Source of the DNA: Setomelanomma holmii
Taxonomy: Eukaryota; Ascomycota; Dothideomycetes; Pleosporales; Phaeosphaeriaceae
NCBI GenBank assembly: GCA_010015745.1
Contig: ML978236.1
Span: 1-64,000, forward strand
Length of the DNA stretch: 64,000 nt
Direction: 5' to 3'
Both the position numbers and the translations under genes were made by a program. Position 1 is the stretch's first letter; every line of letters begins with the position of its first letter. The notes under the pieces are model-generated. The model had not been told where the DNA came from, searched no databases, and saw only the letters and a list, made by a program, of their open reading frames with translations. Shown here in pieces: positions 54,048 to 64,000 of the stretch.

Positions 54048-54382
54048 GTGACGATTGCGTCGCTTTGCGAGACGGTGCGCAGCCCGTGGAGTGTCTCTAG
54101 ACTTTTGAGCAAGAAGGGCATGCGGAGAAAACACCTGACCTATGGGCTTGATGGGAGGCGTCTTGGTTCACAGGAGGAAACAACCATTAACGGTCTTGCT
54201 TGACCTCACACACCATGACCATGCAAGAAAAGATATTCGGATAGACAAAATCTAGAAGCCTTACATGCATCTACTCTATTCCATACTCACTGTTATACAA
54301 GTCCGCAAACATTATTCAATCCAGAACATAATATGAAATCCAACTCCATGGAGTGCAAAATGATAGTCTTGCGACCAATTCT
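54048..54382. other. Convergent intergenic region
   Basis: 3' side of both flanking genes. No gene seen. Confidence 0.6.
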
Positions 54383-56471
54383 TCAACTCTGCCCCTCAAA
54401 CAGCCTCGATTTCTGCGCCATATCATGCCTCACGACCGTCCTCGTCTTATTTTTCCCCGCTGCACTAACCATACTCGGCGTAATTCCCCTAACCGCCACA
54501 CTCCCCGCACCATACTTGACCTCATCAAACAACCCATCATACTGGCCCTGAGTAACAGAATCCTTCCTACTCCCGCTCTTGACAGGCTTGACGGTACTCG
54601 CATCACTCGGCTCGCTGACGACGCTGGGGCGGTGTTTTCGATGGTGGGAGTGTTTACTTGTGCTTGAGTGTTGCGAGGCTTTCTCATCATCCTCGGAGTC
54701 GTGATGGCTGCGAGATTTGTGGCTGCGACGCGAGTGTTTAGACGAGGAGGAGCTGTGTTTACTAACCGCGCTCGCCCCATCGGAGGAGGAGTGTTTCTTC
54801 TTACGGTGGCGCCGACTTGCACTCGAGCCGATTTGCGAAATCGAGTCGCTGGGCACGACGGTGTCCATATCGTCTTCGGTGACTTCTTCGATTTCAAGGT
54901 CGTCGATGAAGTCGTCGTGCTTGTTGCTGGTGCTGGATTTGGCGTTGCGGCCGAGGATGCTGCTTACGATGGAGGCGGCTTTTGAGGGTGCTTTGGATGG
55001 GGCGCGGGAAGATGTGGATGGTGGTGATGGGGAGGATTCGATGGCTTCTTCGTGGCGGCTTCGACTGCTCTTTGAGTGGGACGTGTGTCTTGAGGCGTGG
55101 CTGTGCGATGACTTTGCCTTAGGTCTGCTAGAGTGGTGCGAGTGAACGCTACCTTCGCTGTCTCGACGAGGCTCATGATCAGGTACAAAGGAGGAGATAA
55201 GTGTGCTAGGTACTGCGCTCGGGGCTACGCTTCGAGCTTTTGATACTGATACCACACTTTGTGGCTTTGCTGATGGGGCAATGCTACGTGCTTTTTCGAG
55301 GGTCAAAAGTTCTGGATTTGTGACCGAGCGTGTAGCTGTGAGTCTAGATCGCGCCTGCGAAGCATGCGATGGTACAATAGAGTATGCAGGTGCATATTCA
55401 ATCGCCAAGGGCGATGGCTCCTGAGCCCTGGATACATGGGATACTGAGTAGTAGGTGGGAGGCGCCTCGATCTGCCGAGGAGTAAAGACACTGCGTGGCT
55501 GCGGCGGTGTAGAGGAATGATACGACTGAACGTCAATGTTGCGGTGTACTGACTCTGGAGTCGGAGGTGCGGTCTGGATAGTGGGTTGTGGATCCTGCAG
55601 GGGTACCCGGGGTTGGGATGAGGCCTGAGTGAGGTATCCAGCGGCACCCTTGACGATGCTCTTAGCCTCCATGAATGCGCTGAAGTCCGCCTCTTTCTTT
55701 GCGCTATCACGCTCGCTGCTGACCATCGCGTATACAACGGCAGCACCTGCCGCGGCACCGAGAAGGGTGCCGATGATCTTCTTTGCCGCTTCGTCACCAG
55801 CATCCGAAGTTGTCTGCGGAACAGCAATAGGCTCCGAGACGCTTCTAGCCATGCTTCCAGCCTTCGATGCAGCACTTGGCGCCTTCGACACTACCGATCC
55901 GGCCCTTGATGCGACTTCGGTAGGCGCAGGTCTTGAAGCAGATGTTCGAGAGCTGACAACACTTCTGTCATCGCGATAGCTTTCATAACTTTGAACGCTC
56001 CGTTGCCATGTGATGACCCTACTATGCTTAATCACGGTGCCATCGTCTGTCATGTCGGGTCCGTTTCTGAACACGACTTCGATACTGTTGCCATCCAGAT
56101 CAAGGACAGCAGCGTTGAAGTGACCGTCTTCATCGCAGCGGGTGGCAGGTGCTCCATTAGGCCGACCACCAGCCATCAAGGCTGCAGTGTAGAAATCTCG
56201 AACTGCGGTCCGGCTAGGAGCGGTGAATGCGATGTGCGCGGCGCCGGCTTTTACGCTATGGCCATCGTCAGTTGCGGTGTATGCAGATCGATCAGCAACC
56301 ATACCCAGGCGTTTCTTGGCACAGAAAGAAGTCCGCATCACAGATTCCGAAGCCTATCTGATTCCCAGACTGGCCGATGTATCGATAACCCAGTGGCTGG
56401 AGAGCAGAGAGAAAGAAAGATGTTGAAGTCGGGAGATGCGAGACCGTAAGTCCGATGTGGGAGACGGGCAT
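54383..56471 (-). CDS. Glyoxalase/VOC-fold domain with long Ser-rich tail, 679 aa
   Basis: Two exons, complement(56471..56305) and complement(56255..54383), with a 49-nt phase-2 intron (GTATGG...ATAG). The first exon supplies MPVSHIGLTVSHLPTSTSFF and LQPLGYRYIG, the start of a vicinal-oxygen-chelate domain. Exon 2 continues AAHIAFTAPSRTAVRDFYTA and ends the domain with FNAAVLDLDGNSIEVVFRN. VOC enzymes (glyoxalase, dioxygenase, bleomycin-resistance type) use paired beta-alpha-beta-beta-beta motifs around a metal. One His near the N-terminus and the Glu in NSIEVVF are candidate ligands. The remaining 540 residues are Ser/Lys/His/Arg-rich with clusters such as SKHSSSSSKHSRRSHKSR. One hydrophobic segment (IIGTLLGAAAGAAVVYAMV, about 190-210) could be a membrane anchor. 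I do not recognise the tail as a known domain. Confidence 0.85.
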
Positions 56472-57875
56472 ATTGCGAAGAGCGGTGAGCAGGGAAACAA
56501 GAGAGAATGAGAAATATGCAAGAAACGAATGAAGAATTAAGTAAGAATAAACTGCGTCTCAAACACAGCAGATAAAGTCAGTTCGAAGAATAGGCGATGA
56601 CGGTAATCAGTAGTGGCGGAAGTAGCGGTGGTATCTGGAGGTTTATATCTGAGGTCCGGCTGGCTGCACCATCTCGATGCATCGTGAGAGGGTTAGCAGG
56701 GCGTCCGATACCGTTGCAGGAAAGTGGTGACTAGCACGCCCCACTGATGCTGTTGGTTATCAAGGAGGTCGCTGTCATGTTGTCCCTGGGACTGCCACAT
56801 GTCCTGCGTCTGCAGCTAAGAAAGTGTTGAAATAAGCGAGTTGGCAATGAGGCTCATTGGATCATGCGCTCGGACCGGGCCCGCGAAGGGATAACGTCCA
56901 CACGCCTCACATTACACACGGTAATAGAATGCATCTCGCCCTTTGGTCACTTCTTCCCTGGCCGCGCACACACGATTCTATGCTGCACTCTGCAAGCGCA
57001 CTTGTTGCCGCAATGCACGGTTAGATGGTGTGACGTCGGTGCTCGTTTCCAGGTGTCAAGTGACCTCAAAGTGAGGCCAGCATTGTGGATATGCTTGATC
57101 AGAATGTGGATACGCTTGATCAGAATGTCCGGCCGATTCCACGGACTCCACGATTGCGATGTCGCGTTGCTTTTTGCCGTTCTCTTCACATACCTGGGAG
57201 ATCGGCAGCGGTTCCATCCGCAGCGCAACTCTCCAGCCGCACGCGCAACACGCGACAAATCCTGGCACTTGGCCGAGCAAAGCATAGTCGGAAGCACAGT
57301 GCTAGGATGATACTTGCTGAACTGATCTCGATTTTCTGAGGGTGCTGATGATGAGAGGCATACTTTTGCACTCGTCGTACGCCGTATATGAACTTTTCCG
57401 AGCACCGAGTATTGACCCGGAGTGGCACTTATGTACAAAGCTATTTTCTGACAAGAGACGAACACGTCCGAGTTACAGACTAACACGGCGTCTCGTCGCC
57501 CGACCATTCAGGTAAGGACACCTACATTCTGCGCGGAAGCGGCGCATAACGCCGCCATGCGATAGTAAAGAAAACCAGGAAGTGCAGGGCAGGTTGAGCT
57601 GCCCCACGAGTTCTTCAGAGAAGAACGATGTTTGGACGTTGAGCCAGAGTATTTATTTTGTTGTAAAACAACCTCAAGCAGACGCACAAAATCGAATGCG
57701 GTGGCGCACAGGCTGTCGATGTTGTGATCTAAGCCAAAATGCGTGTCCCGCTGCCTATAATGATGGATCCTGTCTTCGGTGTTTCCTCGATGCCACTTCA
57801 CGAGGTCGGGCCAATAGTCGAGCGTTGACCAAGAGGCGTGTCCGGTGAGCACTGGCCGGATGGTCGATCTTTCAC
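56472..57875. other. 1.4-kb intergenic region
   Basis: No supported gene. It contains the 21-bp tandem repeat listed separately. The minus-strand frame at 56947-57507 lacks any motif. Confidence 0.5.
57084..57125. repeat. 21-bp tandem repeat, two copies
   Basis: A 21-bp unit beginning TGTGGAT and ending TTGATCAGAA occurs twice in tandem (57084-57104, 57105-57125). It differs by one base (TATGC versus TACGC), a C/T transition. The region is non-coding, and I infer no function. Confidence 0.85.
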
Positions 57876-58845
57876 TTAGAAGATTCCCCATACGTCCTCT
57901 GCTGCATGACAGAATTTGCTGCATGCAACGCTGGCACTGAGGTTGAACTGGCTGATGGCGATGCTGTCGTCCTTCAAGTGGTCCGCGAAGTCATCGTTGC
58001 CCTTTGCCATGGCACCAACGAAGACTGCGATGCTCTCGTTCTGTCCAAGGCCAGAAATGTAGTCGCTGACGCGCACAACTTCGGAGTCGAAACTGAGCGT
58101 GACCTTGCGACAATTGGGTGGGAGATGATCGGTAATGGGATTTTTGATGACCTCTATAAGTTTCTCTTGAGACGAGGTCGAGCGGATCTGATGTCGGTGT
58201 AGTAGTTGCACCATCAGACCGGCAAATCGCTTAAATGTTCGAGGGATGCGGACTGTTGGGCTGACTCTGATGAGCACATTCTTCGACGTCTGGATATAGA
58301 TCTGCAGTTTGCCTGCTTTGTTGATTGGCGAGTCGAGAAGCGTGAGAAGACACTAGCGAGCCACGTTAGCCAAGCAGACTGTGGCATAATGCGTAGCCGT
58401 CGTGCGCGCACCTGATGGGTAATGTCTGGCCGCGCCTCACTGATGTCGCGGCCCATTTTCCTCATAACACCAATATGATCGTCGCTGTTGAGGAGGTTGT
58501 ACTTGTCCTCTCGCGCCCCCGGTCCTCGACCTGAGCCGTGCGATGCCTTGTACGTCTCGAGGGTGGCATTGCACAAGACTACGATCAGTCGCTGTGTGTC
58601 TTTGTCATTGGTGGGAATAGGGGCGTGTTGCTCGGCGACTAGCTTTGGGAGCTCTGGCGGGGGCATCGATTGTGTTCCTGTCGAGTGAGGGGCCATGTCA
58701 GCGCCGTAGTGTATATGAGGGTGTGGACAAATGGTGCGAATATGAGCTGGTCTGGCGACATACTTGCACGCTTCTTGCCCCGCTCCGGCGAATCACGAGA
58801 CGACGGCCTCTCATTAGATGATTCTGGCTTAAGTGGACCGGCCAT
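57876..58845 (-). CDS. emg1: Emg1/Nep1, rRNA pseudouridine N1-methyltransferase, 274 aa
   Basis: Three exons, complement of 58845-58764, 58677-58412 and 58352-57876. The introns are 86 and 59 nt, in phases 1 and 0. The protein is a SPOUT-class methyltransferase that modifies a hypermodified pseudouridine in the 18S rRNA and is needed for 40S assembly in the nucleolus. Conserved segments seen are [56 protein letters not shown] across the second junction, NVLIRVSPTVRIPRTFKRF, and the SAM-site loop AVFVGAMAKGNDDFAD. Length matches the family (yeast 252). The first exon is short and polar (MAGPLKPESSNERPSSRD). An ATG at 58696 lies inside intron 1 and is not used in this model. Confidence 0.95.
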
Positions 58846-59936
58846 CGTAGAGAATGTGCGATATACCGGGGTACGTGTGAAGATTTTGATGGCTCTTGCG
58901 ATATTCTGGTCTGCAGGTCTCTGTCTGCGGGGTATATGTGAGATTTTGCGTTTGCACCTAAATGTCAGAGACAGTCCGAATGTTGTGTACAAACCAGTAC
59001 CGTGCGGTGCTTTTGCGAGAAGAGCAAGAATGATGATAACTGCAGCGGAAAGCGGGGTTGGGAAGGTTGATGCGTGAGCCAACAGTCGGTGAACCGTGAA
59101 AGGAATTTCACAGCCAATGGTAGCCGAGCCAAGCCGGGCTCGTGAACTGGTGGACCTAAGAACACGTGCCATGCTCAAAACTCCCGAAAGCTTCCACCAA
59201 CACCATGTGCGATCCGAGTAAGCCTGGAAAGTGCCGAAATCCACTCCGTAAGATATGGACGATTTTAACGACGTGGTAGCCGATGTCCGACTGGTTGTCT
59301 GTTGTGTATGACTTCTGCACGACTGCGCTCCTGCAGACCTGTCAGAGGGACGACACCACCTTGCGATCCACACTAAGGACCAAGAGAACGACGTACCGCC
59401 AATTACTGCTGCACATTGCCATGCTGCCACCATATCGTATGATTCGCATCTCCTGAGAGTCCTTTTCCTCGCATCGGCTTTTCCTGCAACGTAGCTCGGA
59501 ATGCCTGTCTCATATGTGCCCCTGTGCCGCATCTCCTACGAAACACTCACGATGCAAGATTGGCCGCACTCACACCACGACGGCAGTACTCGCCTCCTGA
59601 CTGGCGATTTTTGTAAACATCATGCTATCTGCTCAAGATCAGCTCATCTACGAAACGACTATAGTTTTGCTGACGCGCTGCGTCTGCGACGCCTGGAACA
59701 ACATGCGAGAAAGACTAATTGCCCGTCGCTCCCGCACGCCTCTGCCCGGGACTAACTTTGCGTCTGTTTCTTTCGTTTCTTGAGCCTCTCCTGCGCTCAC
59801 TATTGTTCTTAATCGTGACAGCAGGCTGTCTTTACATTCTCTTGCCTTCTCTTATCATACGACACAGCCATATTATCGCATGTAGAGCGGATCAAGCACT
59901 TCTTTACCCTCCACGATCCCAAAAACTACAGTCACG
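58846..59936. other. Divergent promoter region, about 1.1 kb
   Basis: Between emg1 (minus) and a small plus-strand gene. The long minus-strand frame reaching 59532 overlaps emg1 exon 1 but has no conserved content upstream of it. Confidence 0.5.
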
Positions 59937-60164
59937 ATGGGTTTCGAGTTCCTAGCACCAATTCTTACGCCCACCGCACTTCGATCCGTTCAAGCCGATG
60001 GCCGTCCAGTAATAACATTATTCGTCGTCATCTTTGGTCTCTCACTATTCGGCGCCCTGTGCTGGTATATTAACTTCGAGACATCAAAAGCATACCCGAA
60101 GAAGGTCGATCCAAATGCCAAGAAAGCACCTGGTCTCAAGCGATTCCTGCCTAGATTCTCCTGA
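59937..60164 (+). CDS. Small single-pass membrane protein, 75 aa
   Basis: Single short exon starting MGFEFLAPILTPTALRSVQ. One hydrophobic helix spans about residues 26-46 (VITLFVVIFGLSLFGALCWY). A basic tail follows (KKVDPNAKKAPGLKRF). There is no signal-peptide cleavage site. Size, one central helix and a lysine-rich end are typical of small mitochondrial or ER membrane subunits, but I do not recognise the family. A good ATG context (CACGATGG) and clean composition support it being real. Confidence 0.6.
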   Translation: MGFEFLAPILTPTALRSVQADGRPVITLFVVIFGLSLFGALCWYINFETSKAYPKKVDPNAKKAPGLKRFLPRFS

Positions 60165-60767
60165 ACGGAGAATCCGATTGTCCGATAGTCCACGGCGACT
60201 GTGGAGGTTGCAGCAACATATACCCCTTCTCGCGAGCCGGCGCAACGTTGACCGATCAATACTCTGGCGCGCACGACACCACGATGCACCGATCTCTGTC
60301 AGCAGCAGGACAGATGAGCAATCGATCGCATTTACCAGAAATGTATCAGCGTGCTGGTCTGCCGCAATCAAGCGGTCTTTTTGAGTAGCTGCCCCAGCTG
60401 TTCTCGAGCGAGCGTTGATTGTAGCCCCAAAGGTTCACGGAGCGCAGACACGGCAACTACATGTATATTCTTCCAATAATAGAGCACCTTCACCTTTCGA
60501 TATACAATCATATGCATATCATGGTGTGGGGCGAACCCGATTGTAGTCGGTCCTCATGGTGTTCGTCGGACCATGATCCGCAGTGACGTAAATACATCCG
60601 CAGCTTACAGACGAACTTAGCAGCCACGACCGTCAAGATTGCAACTTCCTAAATTGAATATCAGAACTGCAGGATTCTAATCATAAGATACACAAGCTTA
60701 TCCTACCTCCCACTTCGACCTTCTTCCATCATAACCATCCATCAAGCACTTCAATCACCTTATAATA
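60165..60767. other. Intergenic, SDR promoter
   Basis: No gene supported. AT-rich sequence (TATAATA, 60761-60767) sits immediately before the SDR start codon. Confidence 0.55.
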
Positions 60768-61621
60768 ATGGCGTCACAACCGTCACCCTCAGCACTGCCT
60801 CTCAAAGACAAAGTAGCCATAGTTACTGGTGCTTCTCGAGGCATTGGAGCTGGCTTAGCTCTAGAGCTCGCAGGCAGAGGCGCCAAGGTAAGTCGAGTTA
60901 CAGCCGTTCACCACTACCGCCGCCCACTCCACCCACACCAACTCACACATAATAGGTCACGCTTGTGTATACATCTCCAAAGAGTGGAAAACTCGCTGAG
61001 AAGGTCGCGTCAGACATCAAGTCATTGGACAATGGAAGCGACGCGAAGATTGTGCAAGCAGACCTCTCACAGACCGATGCGCCGAAGAAGATCGTGCAAG
61101 CTACCCTTGACGCATTCGGAGACAAGGTTGATATTCTTGTCAACAATGCTGGAGTTTTGTTTGGCAAACCTATCGCGGAAACGACAGCAGAAGACTACGC
61201 TGCCATTTTCGACGTTAATGTGCGTGCACCGCTCCTCATGACTGCAGCAGTTGTGCCGTATCTGCGCGCACCAGGAAGGATTATCAACATGTCCAGCGTT
61301 GGTGCCCGTTTCGGCCCACCAGAGCATACACTATACGCAGCCTCAAAGGCAGCGATCGAAGGTATGACACGAAGTCTAGCCCACGAACTCGGCGGCGAAG
61401 GACACACCGTCAACGCCGTAGCACCCGGCCCCACAGAGTCAGAAATGCTCGACGACGTGCCCAAAGACATGGTAGAGACACAGCTCAAGACGACGGCGGT
61501 GCAGCATCGCGTCGGGACCGTGGATGACATTGCTCGGATTGTGGCGTTCCTGGCGAGTGAGGATGCAAAGTGGGTGTCGGGCCAGACGATTTCCGCGTCT
61601 GGTGGTTTCTTGTTGATCTAA
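60768..61621 (+). CDS. Short-chain dehydrogenase/reductase, 261 aa
   Basis: Two exons, 60768-60887 and 60956-61621, with a 68-nt phase-0 intron (GTAAGT...ATAG). Classical SDR: cofactor loop VTGASRGIGAGLALEL (about 19-34), KIVQADLSQ, NNAGVLFGKPI, catalytic Ser in IINMSSVGARF, and YAASK with the catalytic Tyr and Lys. It ends SGQTISASGGFLLI. Size and motifs place it among the cytosolic NADP(H)-dependent 3-oxoacyl-reductase-like SDRs. The junction reads GRGAKVTLVYTSPKSGKL. A basic residue after the second beta strand favours NADPH. Substrate unknown; no biosynthetic cluster partners are visible next to it. Confidence 0.93.
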
Positions 61622-62866
61622 AGGTGTGGCTGATTATGTTTGGACTGAGTGTTGGTGCTGAGGGAGAGGTGATCTGTTTGGTGCCGAGACTTGAGCTGTT
61701 TGGACGGAAATAGAGATGCAAATACTGGACGCTGCATGTGTGAAATGTTGTGAAACGAACGACAGATCGGATGGGTGTCGTCAGATACCTTTGCTATGGC
61801 TGAATGAACAGCGCGGTCTTCGTGACTTGTGTTGATTGTCTCGAAGCACTTGCAAATGCTAGACTGCGTGTGATTGTTGTCGTCAGCGCGTGTCATCCGT
61901 GTCAGCCATTGTGAGAGAAACGAGTCAAGCAGCCGAACTGCCGCTGAGCCGCACAAAACTTCCAGGATCAGAGCTGTCACTTTGCGCCTCAGAGAACCTC
62001 TTTCGCGCCACCCCCGACATCCAAGCCGAGCGGTCCAAAAGTGTCGGAGAAATTCGCCCTGGTCGTTGCTGGAGTTCAGGAGACGGGGCGCGTCGGCACA
62101 TCATCCTTAGCGCCACGGACCCTAAACCTTGGCTGGTTTTAGACCAGCACCTCTCACACCTATGAAACACGACTGTCAGCCAAGTCGCATAGCAAAGTCC
62201 CAAATGCCATGGCCACTCAGGTTTCAGAGCGTGCCGTTAGCCAGTCTGTCCCCGTCGCGGGGCCCAGCCAGGTCTCTGATTCGCTCCATCGCGCCGCACA
62301 GGGTCCGACGATACGCGCTGCGCTAGCGCGCAGGCTGTGATGTCGCAGCTTTGAAGAGGGCGCTCATGAAAGGTGGTTCGACTTCTGCTACTGTTTCGCT
62401 GCGCATGCGGTCAGTCTTGCTACGCGTCCTGGAGCCCGTTCCCACTTGCGTCTTGCTTGCTAGCTGGCTATGATATCCTAATCACGCACCCCCTCTCGAC
62501 TGTCCCCACTCTCTTTCCCAACGCGTGCTGTGTGCCTTTACGTCCGGCGTGCTTATAGACTTTTGTTTCCCCTTTGGCAACAGCTCTTTGGACCGTTTTC
62601 ATGCCGGTGCTTCCTTAGCTGGGTGACGGAGAGTTCATCCATTGTGTACCATTTTCTCTTCTTCTGTGCGGGCACCTGTTAGTAAGTTTGCTTCTTCATT
62701 GTCGTTGTTGTCGGGTACCATGGCGCCGCAGCCGCATGCTGACCATCTATCAGAAGATTAGACATTCTTTGATTTTATTGTATACTTCGGCCATTCTCAG
62801 CAGGTCTGAAGATCGACGCCACCTAGTTCAGGCATATAGCCATTACTACGCTCTCTACGATCAGCC
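61622..62866. other. 1.2-kb intergenic region upstream of noxB
   Basis: No gene recognised. Presumably the noxB promoter and 5' leader; the stretch 62370-62700 is C/T-rich. Confidence 0.55.
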
Positions 62867-64000
62867 ATGTCTTATACCAGCAGTCTCACAGGTCGCGAAC
62901 GGTCAAGATGGCCGCCGTTGACGCGCATGCTCATGTCTGGAGAAATGTCAGACGAGCGCGCACGACAATTGACGCGGAAAGAGAAGTTTGACGTCTGGAT
63001 GGTCAACGAGGGTTACCGGAGAGTGTATGCCAGTCCCCTCAGCAGTGAACGACCGACGAGCTAACGAGGACAGTTTCGTCTTCACATTCATAATATTGCA
63101 CGTCATGGTCTTCACATTCGGCATGATGAACTACGGGCTGAAGGTACGTGGGATTTCGCGACGCGAGTGCACGCCAATGCTCACTTTTTCCAGGATAGCT
63201 CCATTGGCTCCAGGAACCAATTCGGCCTCACATTCCCTATAGCACGTTCAGCAGCATTAGTGCTTCATGTTGACGTTGCTTTAGTTCTTTTTCCCGTCTG
63301 CAGAAACTTAATCTCCATGGCCCGCCGCACGCCTCTAAACGATGTAATTCCCTTCGACAAGAACATCACCTTCCACAAGCTCGTCGCATGGTCCATTGTC
63401 TTCTTCTCCTGGGTTCACACCATCGCACATTGGAACAATCTCGCCAGATTTGCCGCTGGTAACAACCTCGGATTCATGGGCTTCATCCTCGCTAACCTCG
63501 CCACCGGACCTGGATGGAGTGGATATGTCATGTTATTCGCATTGATGGCCATTGCACTAACAGCAGCGGAGAAACCACGACGCGCAAACTTTGAACGCTT
63601 CTGGTACACGCACCACCTGTTCATCGTCTTTTTCATCTTCTGGTCCATCCACGGCGCCTTCTGCATGATTAAGCCCGACTTTGCGCCGTTCTGCGATGGC
63701 ATCGGCGTCTTCTGGGAGTACTGGATGTACGGCGGCTTCGCATACCTCGCGGAGCGAATCGCGCGCGAAGTCCGCGGACGACACAAGACGTACATTTCCA
63801 AGGTGATTCAGCACCCCAGTAACGTGTGTGAAATCCAAATCAAGAAGGAGCACACCAAGACGCGAGCTGGTCAGGTAAGAATCTCTTGTGCGTCACAGTG
63901 TTTCATAGCGTATATACTAATAGTAACAGTACATCTTCATGTGCTGCCCCGAAGTCTCCATCTGGCAATACCACCCCTTCACACTCACCAGCGCCCCCGA
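62867..64000 (+). CDS. noxB: NADPH oxidase, NoxB type, N-terminal part (cut by window end)
   Basis: Exons 62867-63024, 63074-63143, 63194-63874 and 63930 to beyond the window. The introns are 49, 50 and 55 nt. The flavocytochrome makes superoxide at membranes for fungal development. The N-terminus SGEMSDERARQLTRKEKFDV is followed by helices (FVFTFIILHVMVFTFGMM, AALVLHVDVALVLFPVC). Heme-ligand helices are LVAWSIVFFSWVHTIAHW and FWYTHHLFIVFFIFW with SIHGAF. The FAD-binding start is WQYHPFTLTSAP at the right edge. It resembles NoxB (Nox2) rather than NoxA through RRTPLNDVIPFDKNITFHK. The Gly/Arg-rich intracellular link RGRHKTYISKVIQHPSN is intact. The NADPH-binding half lies beyond base 64000. 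Confidence 0.93.

Noticed and set aside
58639..59532. 297-codon minus-strand frame covering emg1 exon 1
   Set aside because: Only the part from MAGPLKPES is exon 1 of emg1; the upstream part is promoter and has no conserved content.
1..64000. tRNA, rRNA and CRISPR arrays
   Set aside because: No cloverleaf-like or rRNA sequence was recognised, and CRISPR arrays are not expected in a fungal nuclear sequence. A covariance-model scan was not possible here.

Overview
The window is nuclear DNA of a filamentous ascomycete, most likely a dothideomycete. The genes carry many short GT-AG introns, mostly 47-62 nt. The families present are typical of Pezizomycotina: HET-domain proteins, fungal kinases, an AA9 lytic polysaccharide monooxygenase with CBM1, a NoxB-type NADPH oxidase, a fungal rhodopsin-like membrane protein and a Fot1/pogo transposon. 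I derived the exon structures below by hand from splice signals, frame continuity and family knowledge. None was checked against transcripts or databases.

Bases 1-13 kb are accessory. They hold a broken membrane-protein fragment, a low-complexity protein, an Hsp70-like ATPase and a ricin-type lectin with one membrane helix. Two divergent paralogous coiled-coil proteins lie on opposite strands either side of the Hsp70-like and lectin genes. Bases 13-19 kb are mostly conserved: a small unknown gene, DNA ligase I and translation factor eIF1. Bases 19-31 kb are again accessory and damaged: a frameshifted S41-type peptidase, a Fot1/pogo transposon with stop codons, a HAD hydrolase that may be truncated, a degraded HET gene, a small cysteine-rich secreted protein and a GFA/CENP-V-like zinc protein.

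Bases 31-39.7 kb contain the most striking locus. A 1304-residue protein fuses an N-terminal module, a protein kinase domain and a complete HET domain. It is followed in tandem by a second kinase with the same N-terminal module, then by a small divergent gene. In fungi HET domains trigger growth arrest or death after non-self recognition, so a kinase fused to HET suggests a signalling or allorecognition role. This is inference.

Bases 40-45 kb carry metabolic and secreted genes (glucokinase, an Mpv17/PMP22-family membrane protein, AA9 LPMO). Bases 46-51 kb hold a small gene, a second damaged HET gene and a rhodopsin-like seven-helix protein. Bases 53-64 kb are mostly ordinary: a secreted protein, a glyoxalase/VOC-fold protein with a long Ser-rich tail, Emg1/Nep1, a small membrane protein, an SDR enzyme and the 5' part of noxB, cut by the window end.

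Four separate accessory loci (the membrane fragment, two HET genes and the transposon) contain stop codons that are best explained by C-to-T or G-to-A changes. This looks like RIP or decay by transition in the accessory parts. The kinase-HET fusion and its kinase neighbour are intact.
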